Shown here piece by piece: positions 20,849 through 31,713 of a stretch of DNA of 64,000 nt. The notes under the pieces are model-generated. The model had not been told where the DNA came from, made no database searches, and saw only the letters and a program-made list of their open reading frames with translations. This DNA is from Tetradesmus obliquus (Eukaryota > Chlorophyta > Chlorophyceae > Sphaeropleales > Scenedesmaceae): contig CP126192.1 in NCBI GenBank assembly GCA_030272155.1, positions 5,614,501-5,678,500 on the forward strand, in the 5' to 3' direction. Within the stretch, counting starts at the first letter, position 1; every line of letters starts with the position of its first letter. Made by a program: the position numbers and the translations under genes.

Positions 20849-23086
20849 ATGACACGACGACGCGTGGCTTTCCTGCACCCCGACCTAGGCCTAGGCGGCG
20901 CAGAGCGGCTCGTAGTGGATGCAGCAGTAGAGCTCAGCCGCTTTGGCCACACTGTGGACATGTACACAGCATACTATGACCCGAACCGCTGCTTTGACGA
21001 GACGCGCAGCGGGGACTTTGCGGTGGTTGTGGCTGGCGGCTGGTTCCCGCGGCATGTGCTGGGCCGGCTGTTTGCGCTGTGCGCTGTGGTGCGCTGCACG
21101 CTGGCTGCCATTTATTTGGCGATGCGCGTGTGGAGCGGCAACATTCCTGATTACGACGTAGTCATCGTTGACCAGGTGCGCTGCAGATTGTTGTTATTTT
21201 TTTATGTTATGTTGTTGTCAAGGCAAAGGCCTGCTGCAGTAGCCGCGGCTGTGGATTGGGATAGAGGGACGAAACTGGCAGCATGTACTGCTCACTTTGT
21301 GGGTGCAGTGTTTGCGGCCACCAGGTGTACTGATGTGTCATGTGCAGAAGCCGGTGGTGCCACAGCGCCAGCCTTGCACATCCCCTGCAAGCTGAAGCAG
21401 CAGCTGCCCACAGTGGCCACTGCCTCGGCTGCTGGACTCATGCAGTTGCAGCTGGCTGCATATGTCGCTGCCTTTGATACAGCAAACGATGCATCACGCC
21501 ACCAGCAACATCCACCCGCCTTCTGCCTGGCTCCATCCATGCTTGCCTTGCTCACACACCTCCGTACACACAACCTCACTCTCTGTGCTGCATATGTACA
21601 TGCGCAGGTGGCAGCAGTGGTGCCGCTGCTGAAGCTGCTGCTGCCAGGGATGCGCGTGCTGTTCTACTGCCACTTCCCAGACCTGCTACTGAGCCAGCGC
21701 GGCTCCTTCATCAAATCACTCTACCGCATGCCCTTGGACTACCTCGAAGAAGTGGCCACAGGCAGCGCTGACCTCATTCTGGTCAACAGCAACTTCACGG
21801 CTGGCGTGTTTGGTCAAACATTCAAGCGGCTGGCAGCGCAGGGCGTGCAGCCTGCGGTGCTGTACCCGGCTGCTGCCATTCCTGCAGAGGCGGAGCTGCA
21901 GGAGGCGCAGCAGGCCTGGCGGGAAGAGCTGCCTGCTGACCTGGTGCAGCACATCAGCAAGGGGCCCACCTTCCTATCTATCAACAGGTGAGATGGAGTG
22001 AACAAATGTTGTTGACAGTGAGATGGCATGAAAGCATTCATCATCATTCCACGAGATGTTGTGAGAGGTCCCTCATTGCAGCAGGAGATTGCGCGTGCAG
22101 CCAGCACTGAAGCGTACCATGCTTCTCTGCAGCAGTTGTGCATGGGATGGCCTCGCCACTTGCAACCCTATAAATGTTATCGCAATATTCATCACGGCCT
22201 CTATTATGATTGGTCGTGTACTGAGGATCTATCAAAACAAACCAATCCAACAAAGCTCCATTGCACGGCATGATGCCGCTGCAGGTTTGAGCGCAAGAAG
22301 GGCATCGGGCTGGCGCTGACAGCACTCAAGGAGCTGCAGCAGCGGCAGCCAGGCTGCGCGGCGCGGCTGGTGCTGGCCGGCGGCTACGATGCGCGGCTGG
22401 CGGAGAACCGCGAGCACCTCGCGGAGCTGCAGCAGCAGGCGCGGCAGCTGGGGGTGGAGGAGGCAGTGGCTTTCCTGCCCTCCTTCAGCGACAGGTAGGG
22501 TGTGGTTGTGTGCTGTTGGATAGTTGGATATGTTGCAGATAAGATTAACCTGTGTCTTGGGACGGTGAACAACGCGTGTCTGTAAGAGTGAAGGTGTAGC
22601 CGGCATAAAATTGTGTGGCTCGCAGGCGCATGTTGCAGTAGTCTGCATGCGCGTGATTTGACGGCTGAAGTGCTGTGACTGCTGTAACAGTGCGATGCTG
22701 CCGCCTTGCTTCTGACTGAACCCCCTGCCGCTGCTGCTGCTGCTGGCTGCTGCAGGCAGCGCGCACTGCTGCTGGCAGCCTGCCAGGCAGTGGTGTACAC
22801 GCCGCAGCACGAGCACTTTGGCATAGTGCCTCTCGAAGCCATGGCCAGCGGCCGCCCTGTCATTGCCGTTAACAACGGCGGCCCCACTGAGAGTGTGCTC
22901 AGCGGCAGGACAGGCCAGCTGTGCGAGCCGACAGCTGCTGCGTTTGCAGATGCATATGCTCAGCTGCTGGATGCAAAAGTAGCAGCCAAGATGGGCGCTG
23001 CAGCGCGAAAGCATGTGGTAGGCACGTTCTCGCGTGCCGCGTTTGGGGACCGCCTGAATGAGCATGTGCAGGCTCTTGCGGCATAG
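20849..23086 (+). CDS. ALG2: ALG2 alpha-1,3/1,6-mannosyltransferase
   Basis: Four exons, 20849-21175, 21608-21987, 22285-22494 and 22756-23086. Phases close to 415 residues, almost exactly the human length. GT4-family motifs are in order: FLHPDLGLGGAERLVVDAA at the N-terminus, YYDPNRCFDE, VLFYCHFPDLLLSQR, ILVNSNFTAGVF, FLSINRFERKKGIGLAL, LVLAGGYDARL, then the EX7E segment EHFGIVPLEAM and VIAVNNGGPTESV. The enzyme adds the second and third mannoses to dolichol-linked Man1GlcNAc2 on the cytosolic face of the ER during N-glycan precursor assembly. No exon-edge duplication was noticed in this gene, unlike most minus-strand neighbours. Confidence 0.96.
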
Positions 23087-25288
23087 GCATATGCATCTCA
23101 GCAGCAGGCACTGTTGTGTTGTGTAGCCCGGTGCGCAGAGTGTTTGACGTGAGTGTGCTGCGGCTATGCATGCAGTTGGGGGCGGTATGTAGCACTGCTT
23201 TTACCGTAAAAGTGACAGCAACAGTACAGTGTTGCAAATCAGGTGACTCCAAGTGCTGCAGCAGCTGCGTGTTGGTGTCTTGCCTGCTGCACAGCAGCAT
23301 GGAGACAGTTGTGACTAGATCCTGACTGACCATGGGGAACAGGCGTCTGACATAAGACCACTGGCAGATTTTCATACTAATCCGTACGCGCCACAGCGTC
23401 ACTTGTAACGAGGGTGATCCAGAGTTACAACAGCACTGTCTACACGGCTGTGTACTCAAATGCACCACAGCCGTTGAGTATCTTATGATAATGTGCTTCA
23501 GAGACTGAGTGATTGGAGCTGCTTGAGGCTTCAGACTTGTTGAGTCTGGCATTTATGCGGATTATTTGTGGACCCCATGAGCCTTGTCTGGTTCCTTGGT
23601 GGGTGGGCCTGTGGCCTTACTTTGGGGGTTGGCAAAGGAGCTTAAGGTTGGCAATTTTGCCATGGTTGTGTATGCAAAAACAGTGGATCTTTTACCAGTT
23701 GGCTTTGAACAACGACACCGTCTGCAAGCAACAGACCACAGGGCCGCAAACCGTTGCACAGCAGGCAGGGCATAACTTTACAGCAGCTTCATTTAACCCA
23801 ACAGCAGCACATTTCAAGAGCATTTGTACGACGCGTCATCATCATCATCATCATCATCATCGTCGTCGTCGTCGTCATCATCATCATCATCATCATCATC
23901 AGCATCAGCATCAGCAGCAATATCACAGCGCCGCTGGGCCGCAATCCAGGTGGCCGTCGCCTTAGCGCAATCTGCCCCTGCCATCCTCTCTCCGCACTCT
24001 GGAATAAGGACGACATTTAACCAACCAGCCATAGCACCGACGCCATTGCATCCTGCTGCAAGCATTGACCACGACATGCAACACACGGACAGTGCTGCGC
24101 GAATGTAAGCTGCATCCTGCGCCCTCAAGGACAGATAGAGCAGGCGCGCAGAGCACGCCTACTGGCAGGAGACAGGCCAACTTGACTGGATTGGCAGCCA
24201 ATAAACGGCAATTAATACACACTTGGCTCTGTCCAAAGTTATATCCAAGCACTGACAACACACACCACGACATAAGAACTACACAACCACAAATTCTGTC
24301 ATATGCCAGCCACTGGTCCTGTCAGAGAGGGAACTCCCGGCCAGCTTGCCAGCCACAGAGCAACAACTTGGTCGGACCTGAACAGTGTAATTTGCAGTAC
24401 AGCTCGTAGAGGTGGTGCAGGCCAATCCAACAGTTGAAATTCAATCTCTAACGGCTACAGCTCTGGCCGTAGCAAAGTTGACTGCAAGTATGCGTGGAAG
24501 ATCAGTGTCTGCTGTAAACAACATAGCATGGAAGCATGGCACACATTTTGAGCGCCAGGGAGGAAGTGTGATGACACAGCAGAACTGGTGAACCACAGCA
24601 CAGCCAGTGCAATTCTGAGCAGACACAACCATATTCGTCAAGCAAACACTGTCAAGTCCCACACACTTGTTGCAGTGCGTGCATCAGCCATTTTCAGCAC
24701 AGGAAGAACACGAGCAAGCACACAGACATTGCGACGGTGTACAAGAGGGCGCCCCAGAAGGACACAACATGTTGTTGACAGCAGGCTGCTGCTGGCTCTG
24801 ACTGAGCAGCGCAGTGGTGATGTGGTGAAACGCGTGCCACCCAAGCGTGGACAGGATTACAGCAGACAGAACAAGCAGATACAAAAAAATGATCATCTGC
24901 CACAGGCCACACCCCAGCACAACAGTGACACGTTTTGATCGACAAGTGTAGCAATCGTGCCCTTTCAAGGCGACAGCACGGGGCAGTGTGTATCGTTGCA
25001 AGCATGCTGGCCAAAAGAGAGCAGGCTTCCCTCAGAAATCTCCATCACAAGACCTCAGCAGTGCATCTTATCGCGCTGCAGTTCATTCGATACAATCATT
25101 CCATCGCCGTCCCATTCCATCCAATCCCAACCCAGGTAAACTAGCACTGCCAACAAACAATGTCTGCCTTCATTCTGCCATTCTATCCTCCCTGCCTCGC
25201 AAGGCGTTGTCATCAGCCCTCTCAGTGCTGCCGCAACACATGATGGTTGTGGCAGCGCTCATATACATCACAGTCGGCAGCAGCCGCC
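23087..25288. other. Convergent 3' region, ALG2 / repeat protein
   Basis: 2.2 kb with no gene I can support. TGTAA at 23404-23408 is a reasonable ALG2 poly(A) signal, about 320 bp after the stop. It also contains a large triplet microsatellite (listed separately). Short open frames at 24640-25010 have no recognisable features. Confidence 0.5.
23836..23915. repeat. (CAT)n/(CGT)n triplet microsatellite
   Basis: Eighty bases of (ATC)n, then (GTC)n, then (ATC)n again, ending in CAGCATCAGC. The symmetric interruption by CGT units suggests repeat-unit conversion. Confidence 0.95.
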
Positions 25289-28200
25289 TCAGCCCCGCAT
25301 CTTCCTGCACAGCACCCCCAGCAGCAGCGGCACCGCCACGCAGCCCGCAGCACACATCAGCCAGCCGCGCTTCTTGGCAGCCTGCTGCTGCTGCTGCTGC
25401 TGCTTGCTGGCGTCACTCCCCTGCACAGGCAGCTCTGGCGCCGCAGCGCCACCCAGCTCTGGCCCCAGCTCTGGCGGCACGCCCTGGCCAAATCTGTGGG
25501 GCTCAATGGCTGGCGCTGCTGCTGCTGCCATGTCTAGCGCCTCAGCGCCACCCAGTTCTGCACCGAGCTCTGTCAGTACGCCCTGGCCAAACTTGCGGGG
25601 CTCAATGGCTGGCGCCATTGCTGCTGCTGCCATGTCTTCTGCTGCCATGTCTGGCACCGCAGCGTCACCTAGCTCTGAGCCCAGCTCTGGCAGCAAGCCC
25701 ACATCAAACTCATTCGGCCCCAGGGCTGGCGCTGGCCCTGCTGCTGCTGCCATGACTGGCGCAGCAGCGCCACCCAGCTCTTCTCCAAGCTCTGGCAGCA
25801 TGCTCACATTGAACTGAAGCGGCCCCAGGGCTGAAACTGCTGCCGCTGCTGCTGCCATGTTTAACACTGCAGCACCACCCAGCTCTGCATTGAGCACTGG
25901 CAGTGCACCCACACTGCAACGCAGCGGCCTCAGTGCTGGCACTACTGCTGCTGCTGCATCTGGCGCTGCAGCGTGACCCGGCTCTGCCCCAAGTTCTGGC
26001 AGCAGACGCACATTGAAATGCAGCGGCCCACGGGCTGGCGCTGCTGCTGCTGCTGCCATGTCTGGCGCCGCAGCATCACCTAGCTCTGGTCCCAGCTCTG
26101 ACAGTACGCCCAAACTGAACTGCAGCGGCCCCAGGGCTGGCACTGCTGTTGCTGCTGCTGCTGCGTCTGGCGCTGCAGCGTCACCAAGCTCTGCCCCTAG
26201 CTCCGGCAGCATGCCCATATTGAACTGAAATGGCGCAAGGGCTGGCGCTGCTGCTGCTGCTGCCATGTCTGGCGCTGCAGCATTTCCCAGCTCTGCCCCA
26301 AGCTCTGGCAGCAGGCGCGCATTGAAACGCAGCGGCCCAAGGGCTGGCGCTGCTGCTGCACCACCCATGTCTGGCGCCGCAGCATCACCTAGCTCTGGTC
26401 CCAGCTCTGGCAGCAGGCGCGCATTGAAACGCAGCGGCCCAAGGGCTTGCGCTGCTGCTGCACCACCCATGTCTGGCGCCGCAGCATCACCTAGATCTGG
26501 TCCCAGCTCTGGCAGCAGGCGCGCATTGAAACGCAGCGGCCCAAGGGCTGGCGCTGCTGCTGCTGCTGCTGCCATGTGTGGCGGCGCAGCATCACCGTGC
26601 GCTGAACTGGGCTGCTGCTGCCGCTGCCGCCGCCATGTCTGGCGCTGCTGCCTGCCCGGCAGAGGCAGTGTAAGGAGCTGCAGCAGCAGCAGCAGGCACC
26701 GCCGCCTGCTGCTGCAGCTTGAGCACATGTGCCTCCACTGCTGCTTGCAGGAACTCTAGCAGGCTGCCGCCCTCAGCAGCAGCAAGCACTTCACAGGCAG
26801 CTGCCACTTCTTCTGGCTCCACCCAGAGCCTGCCGCTGCTGCCTGCTAAGATAGCTGCCTGCACTTGCTCACACTCTCGCGAGTGGTGTGTCAGGATGCT
26901 GGCAGCCCCTGGGTCGCAGAGCGGCACACCTGCAAGGCAGCAGCAGGCATCATGCGGCACCAGTGAGCACGGCAGCGAGTGACTTATGGTGTCGGCTTGA
27001 GCCCACATGCTGAGACATACATGTATGTATGCTGCAGATATGCACAGTCAGACTGAGAAGTGCATGATTAGGCCACTAGGACTGTGGATGGGCAGTGCGC
27101 AAGCATGTGCCACAAAACATGCAGGGCTTGCAGGAATCCTGCAAGCCTCAGAATACAGTCAGCAGCACTGCAGGCTGCTTGCAGGAAAGGCTACTTTTAC
27201 TGTGCAACTGGCTACCAGGCGCTACTCACTGTTGGAGTGGAAGAGGTAGTTGCCAAGCACCAGCCTGCGGGGGCCCCTGCTGCTGCTCTGCAGGCGCTCT
27301 GTCATCCACAGCTGCACACAGCACACCGCAAGCGGCAGCGCAGTGAGTTGGCAGGAAATTGGGTATATCCTGGAGCTGGTTGAAGCAGAGTCTATATGTA
27401 CTCTACTCTGCCATTGCGTGCTTTGCTGTTTGCTGTGTTTGGAGATGCAGACCCAAGCACAGAAGGCACATGGCTCAACTGCAGCTGGTATGTAATAACA
27501 ACAGACAAACAATTGGCAACTGCCAAAAGCAACCTAATGCAGCGTCTCACCAGTGTCAGCAGCTTAGTGAAGTTTGATGCGTCATCCTAATCTGCTCCCA
27601 GGATGCCTGAGCGCTTCGCAATTATCAGCATGTACGCCAGGGTAGTGTGCACGCAGCCACAATCAAGCATCAGGCGGCAAGTAAGCTTTGTCGTATAGGT
27701 TTCAACACCATGTGCAGAGGCTGCCTAGTTTCCAGCAGCGTTTCAAGCACAGAAGATGGGCTGCGCACTGCTTCCTGCAGGAGGACATGAGCTACTGTTG
27801 CAGGCACCGCAACCTGACTTGTATAAACAATTCTGCCATGCCTGTGCACCTCGCGTGGCGTACCTGTGGCATGCTCTGCACTGCTGACAGGCAGGTGGTA
27901 CTGCTCCAGTACTGCCAGGGCCTCCAGGAAGCCGGGCTGCTGCAAGCCTGCTTGCAGGAACTGCACTGCATCTCCCTCTACAGGAGCAGCGGCACGACCA
28001 GCAGCACCGCTGCTGTTGCCCGCCACTGCAGCATCAGCAGCAGCTTCCAGCGTTGCTGTCTGTACTGCCTTCAGCTGCTCCAGTGCTGCTGGCAGCAGCT
28101 GCTCGCGCAGCTGCTTTGGCGTCTCTGCCAGCAGCAGCGACTTGCACAGCGCCAGGTACTGCTCTGGCCTGCACAGCCGCGTCAGCTGGTGCAGCTGCCG

Positions 28201-28680
28201 CATCGCCTGCAGTGCTTCATGCTACACTGTGCTTGCAGGATCGGCAGTGCGGCACTGCTGTGCTGTGCCGCGCATGAAGCTGACGATGCTGTGTTCCATC
28301 TTGACCACATCAGCACCGTTTTTGCAGTGCTGCAGGATGGCTATCATCTGTGGCAGATTGTGCTTGCGCAGGTAGCACATGGTGCTGCCCAGGCGCTGCA
28401 GCTCCTGGGCATCCAGCTGCAGCAGCACCTCCACAGACAGCCCTGTGCAGGGAGCCCAATAGTCTCTGACATCTTTATAAGCATTTGCTTTATTCTGTAT
28501 TTCGATCAGCTGCAGTTCCTGACGTACTGCTGCAGTGCTTGCTTCTAGCTCTGCAAGGCTGGCAAGGCGTGCTGCTCTGCTGCTGCGTCCCGCTGCAACC
28601 TGTCCTGCCTCTTGCGCCTTCTCATCGCAGGAATACTGGTCCATCCGGCGCCCAGTAAGTTGTTTTGAGCGCTCTGGCAT
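25289..28680 (-). CDS. Orphan protein with ~33-residue tandem repeats and C-terminal membrane anchor
   Basis: Not recognised. The likely start is ATG at 28680 (MPERSKQLTGRRMDQYS). An open stretch runs from there to 27670 in one frame, broken only by a TAG at 28222-28224. Small exons at 27551-27586 (DDASNFTKLLTL) and 27230-27311 (LWMTERLQ ... LGNYLFHSN) join in phase to an exon starting at 26930 (VPLCDPGAASILTHHSREC). The C-terminal part (25289 to about 26600) has roughly twelve repeats of ~33 residues, consensus ALGPLRFNARLLPELGPELG followed by DAAAPDMAAAAAA. It ends with a single hydrophobic segment (GWLMCAAGCVAVPLLLGVLC) and a basic tail, which suggests a tail anchor. The frame changes by one near 26590-26620 and the junction after 28203-27860 is unsettled, so the model is incomplete. 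Confidence 0.5.
25460..26590 (-). repeat. ~99-bp coding tandem repeat (about twelve units)
   Basis: Units of about 99 bp each encode P-ALGPL(R/Q)FN, then LLPELG.ELG, then (D/G)AAAPDMAAAA. The three units at the N-terminal end are nearly identical; the C-terminal units have drifted (AIEPRKFGQGVLTELGAELG). The gradient suggests recent expansion from one end. Confidence 0.92.
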
Positions 28681-28992
28681 TGCGCCTATTCTGTTTGATG
28701 CCGAATCTGCAGGCAAGAGGCACTCGTTCGGTGAGAAGTGCCATCGCATGCACGGGCTCGTAGCATGTGGAACATGCATAGACAGCAGCAACAACTACAC
28801 TGTTGGCTGACTTACATATTGCTGTGAGCAAGTCGGTGGCAGCAAACTGCCACACCGCCCACGGTGTCACCACAGGTCAGCTCTGCTGGGTCACTACACG
28901 CTTCGCCAGGTACTGCTCCTCACTTCAACGTAGTAGGAAAGAATCAATGCTGATTAAACATTGAGCGCAACACAGCTGGGCAAAAGTCAACA
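28681..28992. promoter_or_regulatory. Divergent region, repeat protein / DUF4050 gene
   Basis: 312 bp between two predicted divergent start codons. It probably carries both promoters. Depends on both start calls being right. Confidence 0.35.
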
Positions 28993-31296
28993 ATGGCCGC
29001 AAGTTTCGAGCAATTTAATGAGGCTTTCAAGGCGCTTGATGAAATTGCAACTGCATCGATGAGTAAACTCATCAGCACAGTGAAAACAAGGTGATGGCGT
29101 GCATGCTTGCACTTGTAACCTCGGCACTCCTCGGAAATGAAGTAGGGTTTACACACACAACCCGTTGCCCAGGCTTCCGGCCGAAGAGCAACGGATAATT
29201 TGCAAAAGGTTAAAGGCTTTGTTGCATGTGCGTCAGCAGGTGGTGGTTTTGGTGACGCGTCGGCAAGGGCACCCACGGTCTGCTCAACCCACATGATCAC
29301 GTCTGCATTCACTCCCGTCAGTCCACGGAGCAACATCCGTCAGGCGTGTGTGTGCAATAATCTTCGTAGTTGTCAGCAGAAAGGTTCGTGGTGCTGCAGC
29401 AAGCCGTTCCCAAGCATGCTGCATTGAAGACACATCCTAATGCCTCAGGCAGCAGTCACTGCAGTGCTGCTGTGTGCATGGAATGGGTGTCGCACCCAAC
29501 ATGCTAAGCCTGGGTGCAGCAGCAACAGCATGGAAGTCACTTTGGCAGCAAAGAGCCAATTTAAGCCAGTGCTTCCAGGCCATACAGCTGACAGGGCAGA
29601 CAATCCCATTAGCCCCAACGCCGCTTTGGCGAATTCGCCTTCGAAGGCTTCGCCAGCTTCTGGTCGCCACGGTCTGCTGCTGCTTACTTGCTGCTGCTGT
29701 TGCTGCTGCTACTGCATCATCATCGATGGTGATACTACTTGACCGTACTGCCCTCCTGCTGTGCACTGGCACCGCTGCACATTGTTGACCTGCTACTGCT
29801 AATTTGCCACAACAGCGGTACTGGTAACCGGGTATACCCCGCAAGCCCTTTTCCTGCTGCATTCGTGTGCTTGGGTGCAGCAATGCAAGGAGCATCATGC
29901 TGCTTGACGGAGCATAGGTGTGAGAATGCGGTACTGGCATCTCAGGCGCACCTGTGCTGGGCGCCTGCTGTACAGCAACATGTTAGCAGCATAATTTGCA
30001 GCCAAGCTTTCAACTAGGCATGTCTGCGTCGTACTTCAGTAGTTGCGATGGTGTGGAAAATGTGGAACATCACCTTATTTGAAGTTCTGCTGATCTGGTG
30101 GGTTTCGGCAACTTGCCCGGCAAGTCAGGCTGATCAGCCTCATGAGGTTGGTCCTAGGTTGCCCCAAGCTGATCTGCTTCAGCCTGAGTTGTGCAAGAAG
30201 CCTGTGTTTGCGCATTTCTCAAGACGTTTCGGTATCTCTGCATCTATTGTCTTCGGTCAACACCAATAAACGTGTGTGTGCCGGGCGACTCTCCGCTGTA
30301 CATGTGGTACAAACGCACAAGTTCCCAGCCGGCGTCTGCCTCCCCGCAGTACGTGCTAGCTCTGCCAACACGTGTAGCTGAAACTAGACTGATTCACATC
30401 ATCACATGCTGTGCCTGCTGGTCGGTGCCGCAAGCATGCCGATTGGCCTCCCTAGTCTTCAAACCCTTAAAGCAAGCTGGGGCTGCTATGAATTGGGAGC
30501 ATTCTGAGAAGGCTCTAGATTACGCAAATAAAGTCTAATCTGGCTAATTACCACCCACAGCGAACCTTCAGAAGTACTGCGCCTTTTTGCTGTCGTCCTC
30601 TGTCATCGCGTCGCTTCAGTGGCCCGCCCGCAGATCTGTTGCCTTCAAAGCAGTATTGGGGGTCCATGGGCAGCACTGCAAGAGCGGCTGGGCCCCCGCC
30701 AGCAGCGGCACTACCAGCGGTGCAGCAAGCAGCAGCTGCTGAAAGCACTGAGCCATTTGTGAATCAAGGTGGGCTGGCAGCTGCTGCAGCTTGGATGCAT
30801 GATGAATAAAGCGTCTCGGGGCCACTCTTTTAACTGTTTGGCCCTGCATGTGTGGTGGCAACTGTTTGCGCAGGCCTGCAGACATGGATGGAGCGACGGC
30901 GGCAGTGGACAAAGCGTACTGCAGATGCCAAGCAGCAGCACACATCCCGGAAACGATGCTATTCGTGAGTTGCAAGCACCTTTCCCGTCTTTCATGTCAC
31001 TTGCACCCTTTTGTTTACTCAAGCTGTCGCAATCATCTCCGCTGATGCTCGTCTATGGGCAGGCGTCGGCCATCTGTTGCTCAATTGACTAGCCAAGTAT
31101 TGAGCACATGTGCCCCAGCAAATGCTACCAGCAGCTAGCAGTCACAACACGCAACGTGACAGCTAGCAGATCACCAACAACAAACCTGGCATGCTGTTGT
31201 TTGTGCTCCTGCAGGCCAGCAGTCACGCCAGAGCAGGTGCTGTCATTCGCTCCCCTACCAAAGCCAGTGCCGCTGCAGGTGAGCAGGCAGTTTGCT

Positions 31297-31342
<46 letters not shown>

Positions 31343-31713
31343 TGCACCACTGCAGCCACCACCAGCAGCTGTCCCCCGTTCAAGCAGAGCGTGGGAGTCA
31401 CGCGTGCATGGCAGCGGTGGCGGGCAGTTTCTGTGTGTACACATATGTGCATGTGGCCGAGAGCACAGCAGATGATGCAGCACCACTTGCTTGCATTAGG
31501 TTGATCAGCTGTGCTTCCTGTGGTCCTTCAATGCTCTGCACTCAATTGGTCCTCTGCTTTGCAAGGATCCATGGCTGCTGGGACACATGTTCTTGAATAG
31601 GATTGCATCAATGATCCACTGTGCCTTGCTGTGGCTGCTGTGCTTGGCATGTCTTGCAGGACATAATAGAGGTGCTGACAGAAGTATGGGAGCAGGAAGA
31701 CTTCTACACATGA
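28993..31713 (+). CDS. Gag1-like clamp domain (DUF4050) protein
   Basis: The C-terminal exons are firm: 30572-30768, 30874-30964, 31215-31278 and 31660-31713. Their phases close and they read FVNQGLQTWMERRRQWTK, PKPVPLQDIIEVLTEVW and a final EQEDFYT. This matches the plant DUF4050/Gag1-like clamp family (WNERRRQWTG ... PFPQPIPLPEMVDFLVDVW). The first exon is proposed as 28993-29090 (MAASFEQF ... STVKTR), whose phase fits the acceptor at 30571 and gives 167 residues with a 1.5-kb intron. An alternative start at ATG 30488 would require a 28-bp intron and is unlikely. Function of the family in plants is unknown to me. The tail between CCRP and FVNQ is Ala/Pro-rich and probably disordered. Confidence 0.7.
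31296..31341. repeat. (CAG)n run in DUF4050 gene intron
   Basis: About 15 uninterrupted CAG triplets shortly after the donor at 31279. Confidence 0.9.

Noticed and set aside
28222-28224. TAG as a reassigned sense codon
   Set aside because: RABC, ALG2 and the 56797 membrane protein all end in TAG at the expected place, so TAG is a normal stop in this genome.
28944-29336. 130-codon minus-strand open frame
   Set aside because: Overlaps the proposed first exon of the DUF4050 gene, has no recognisable features and no supporting splice context.
30488-30532. Alternative first exon MNWEHSEKALDYANK for the DUF4050 gene
   Set aside because: Phase fits the acceptor at 30560, but it would need a 28-bp intron, shorter than a spliceosome can normally handle.
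31034-31072. Possible exon AVAIISADARLWA in the DUF4050 gene
   Set aside because: Resembles the family's ISANATYE segment, but phases do not fit; exon 30874-30964 joins 31215-31278 directly in phase.
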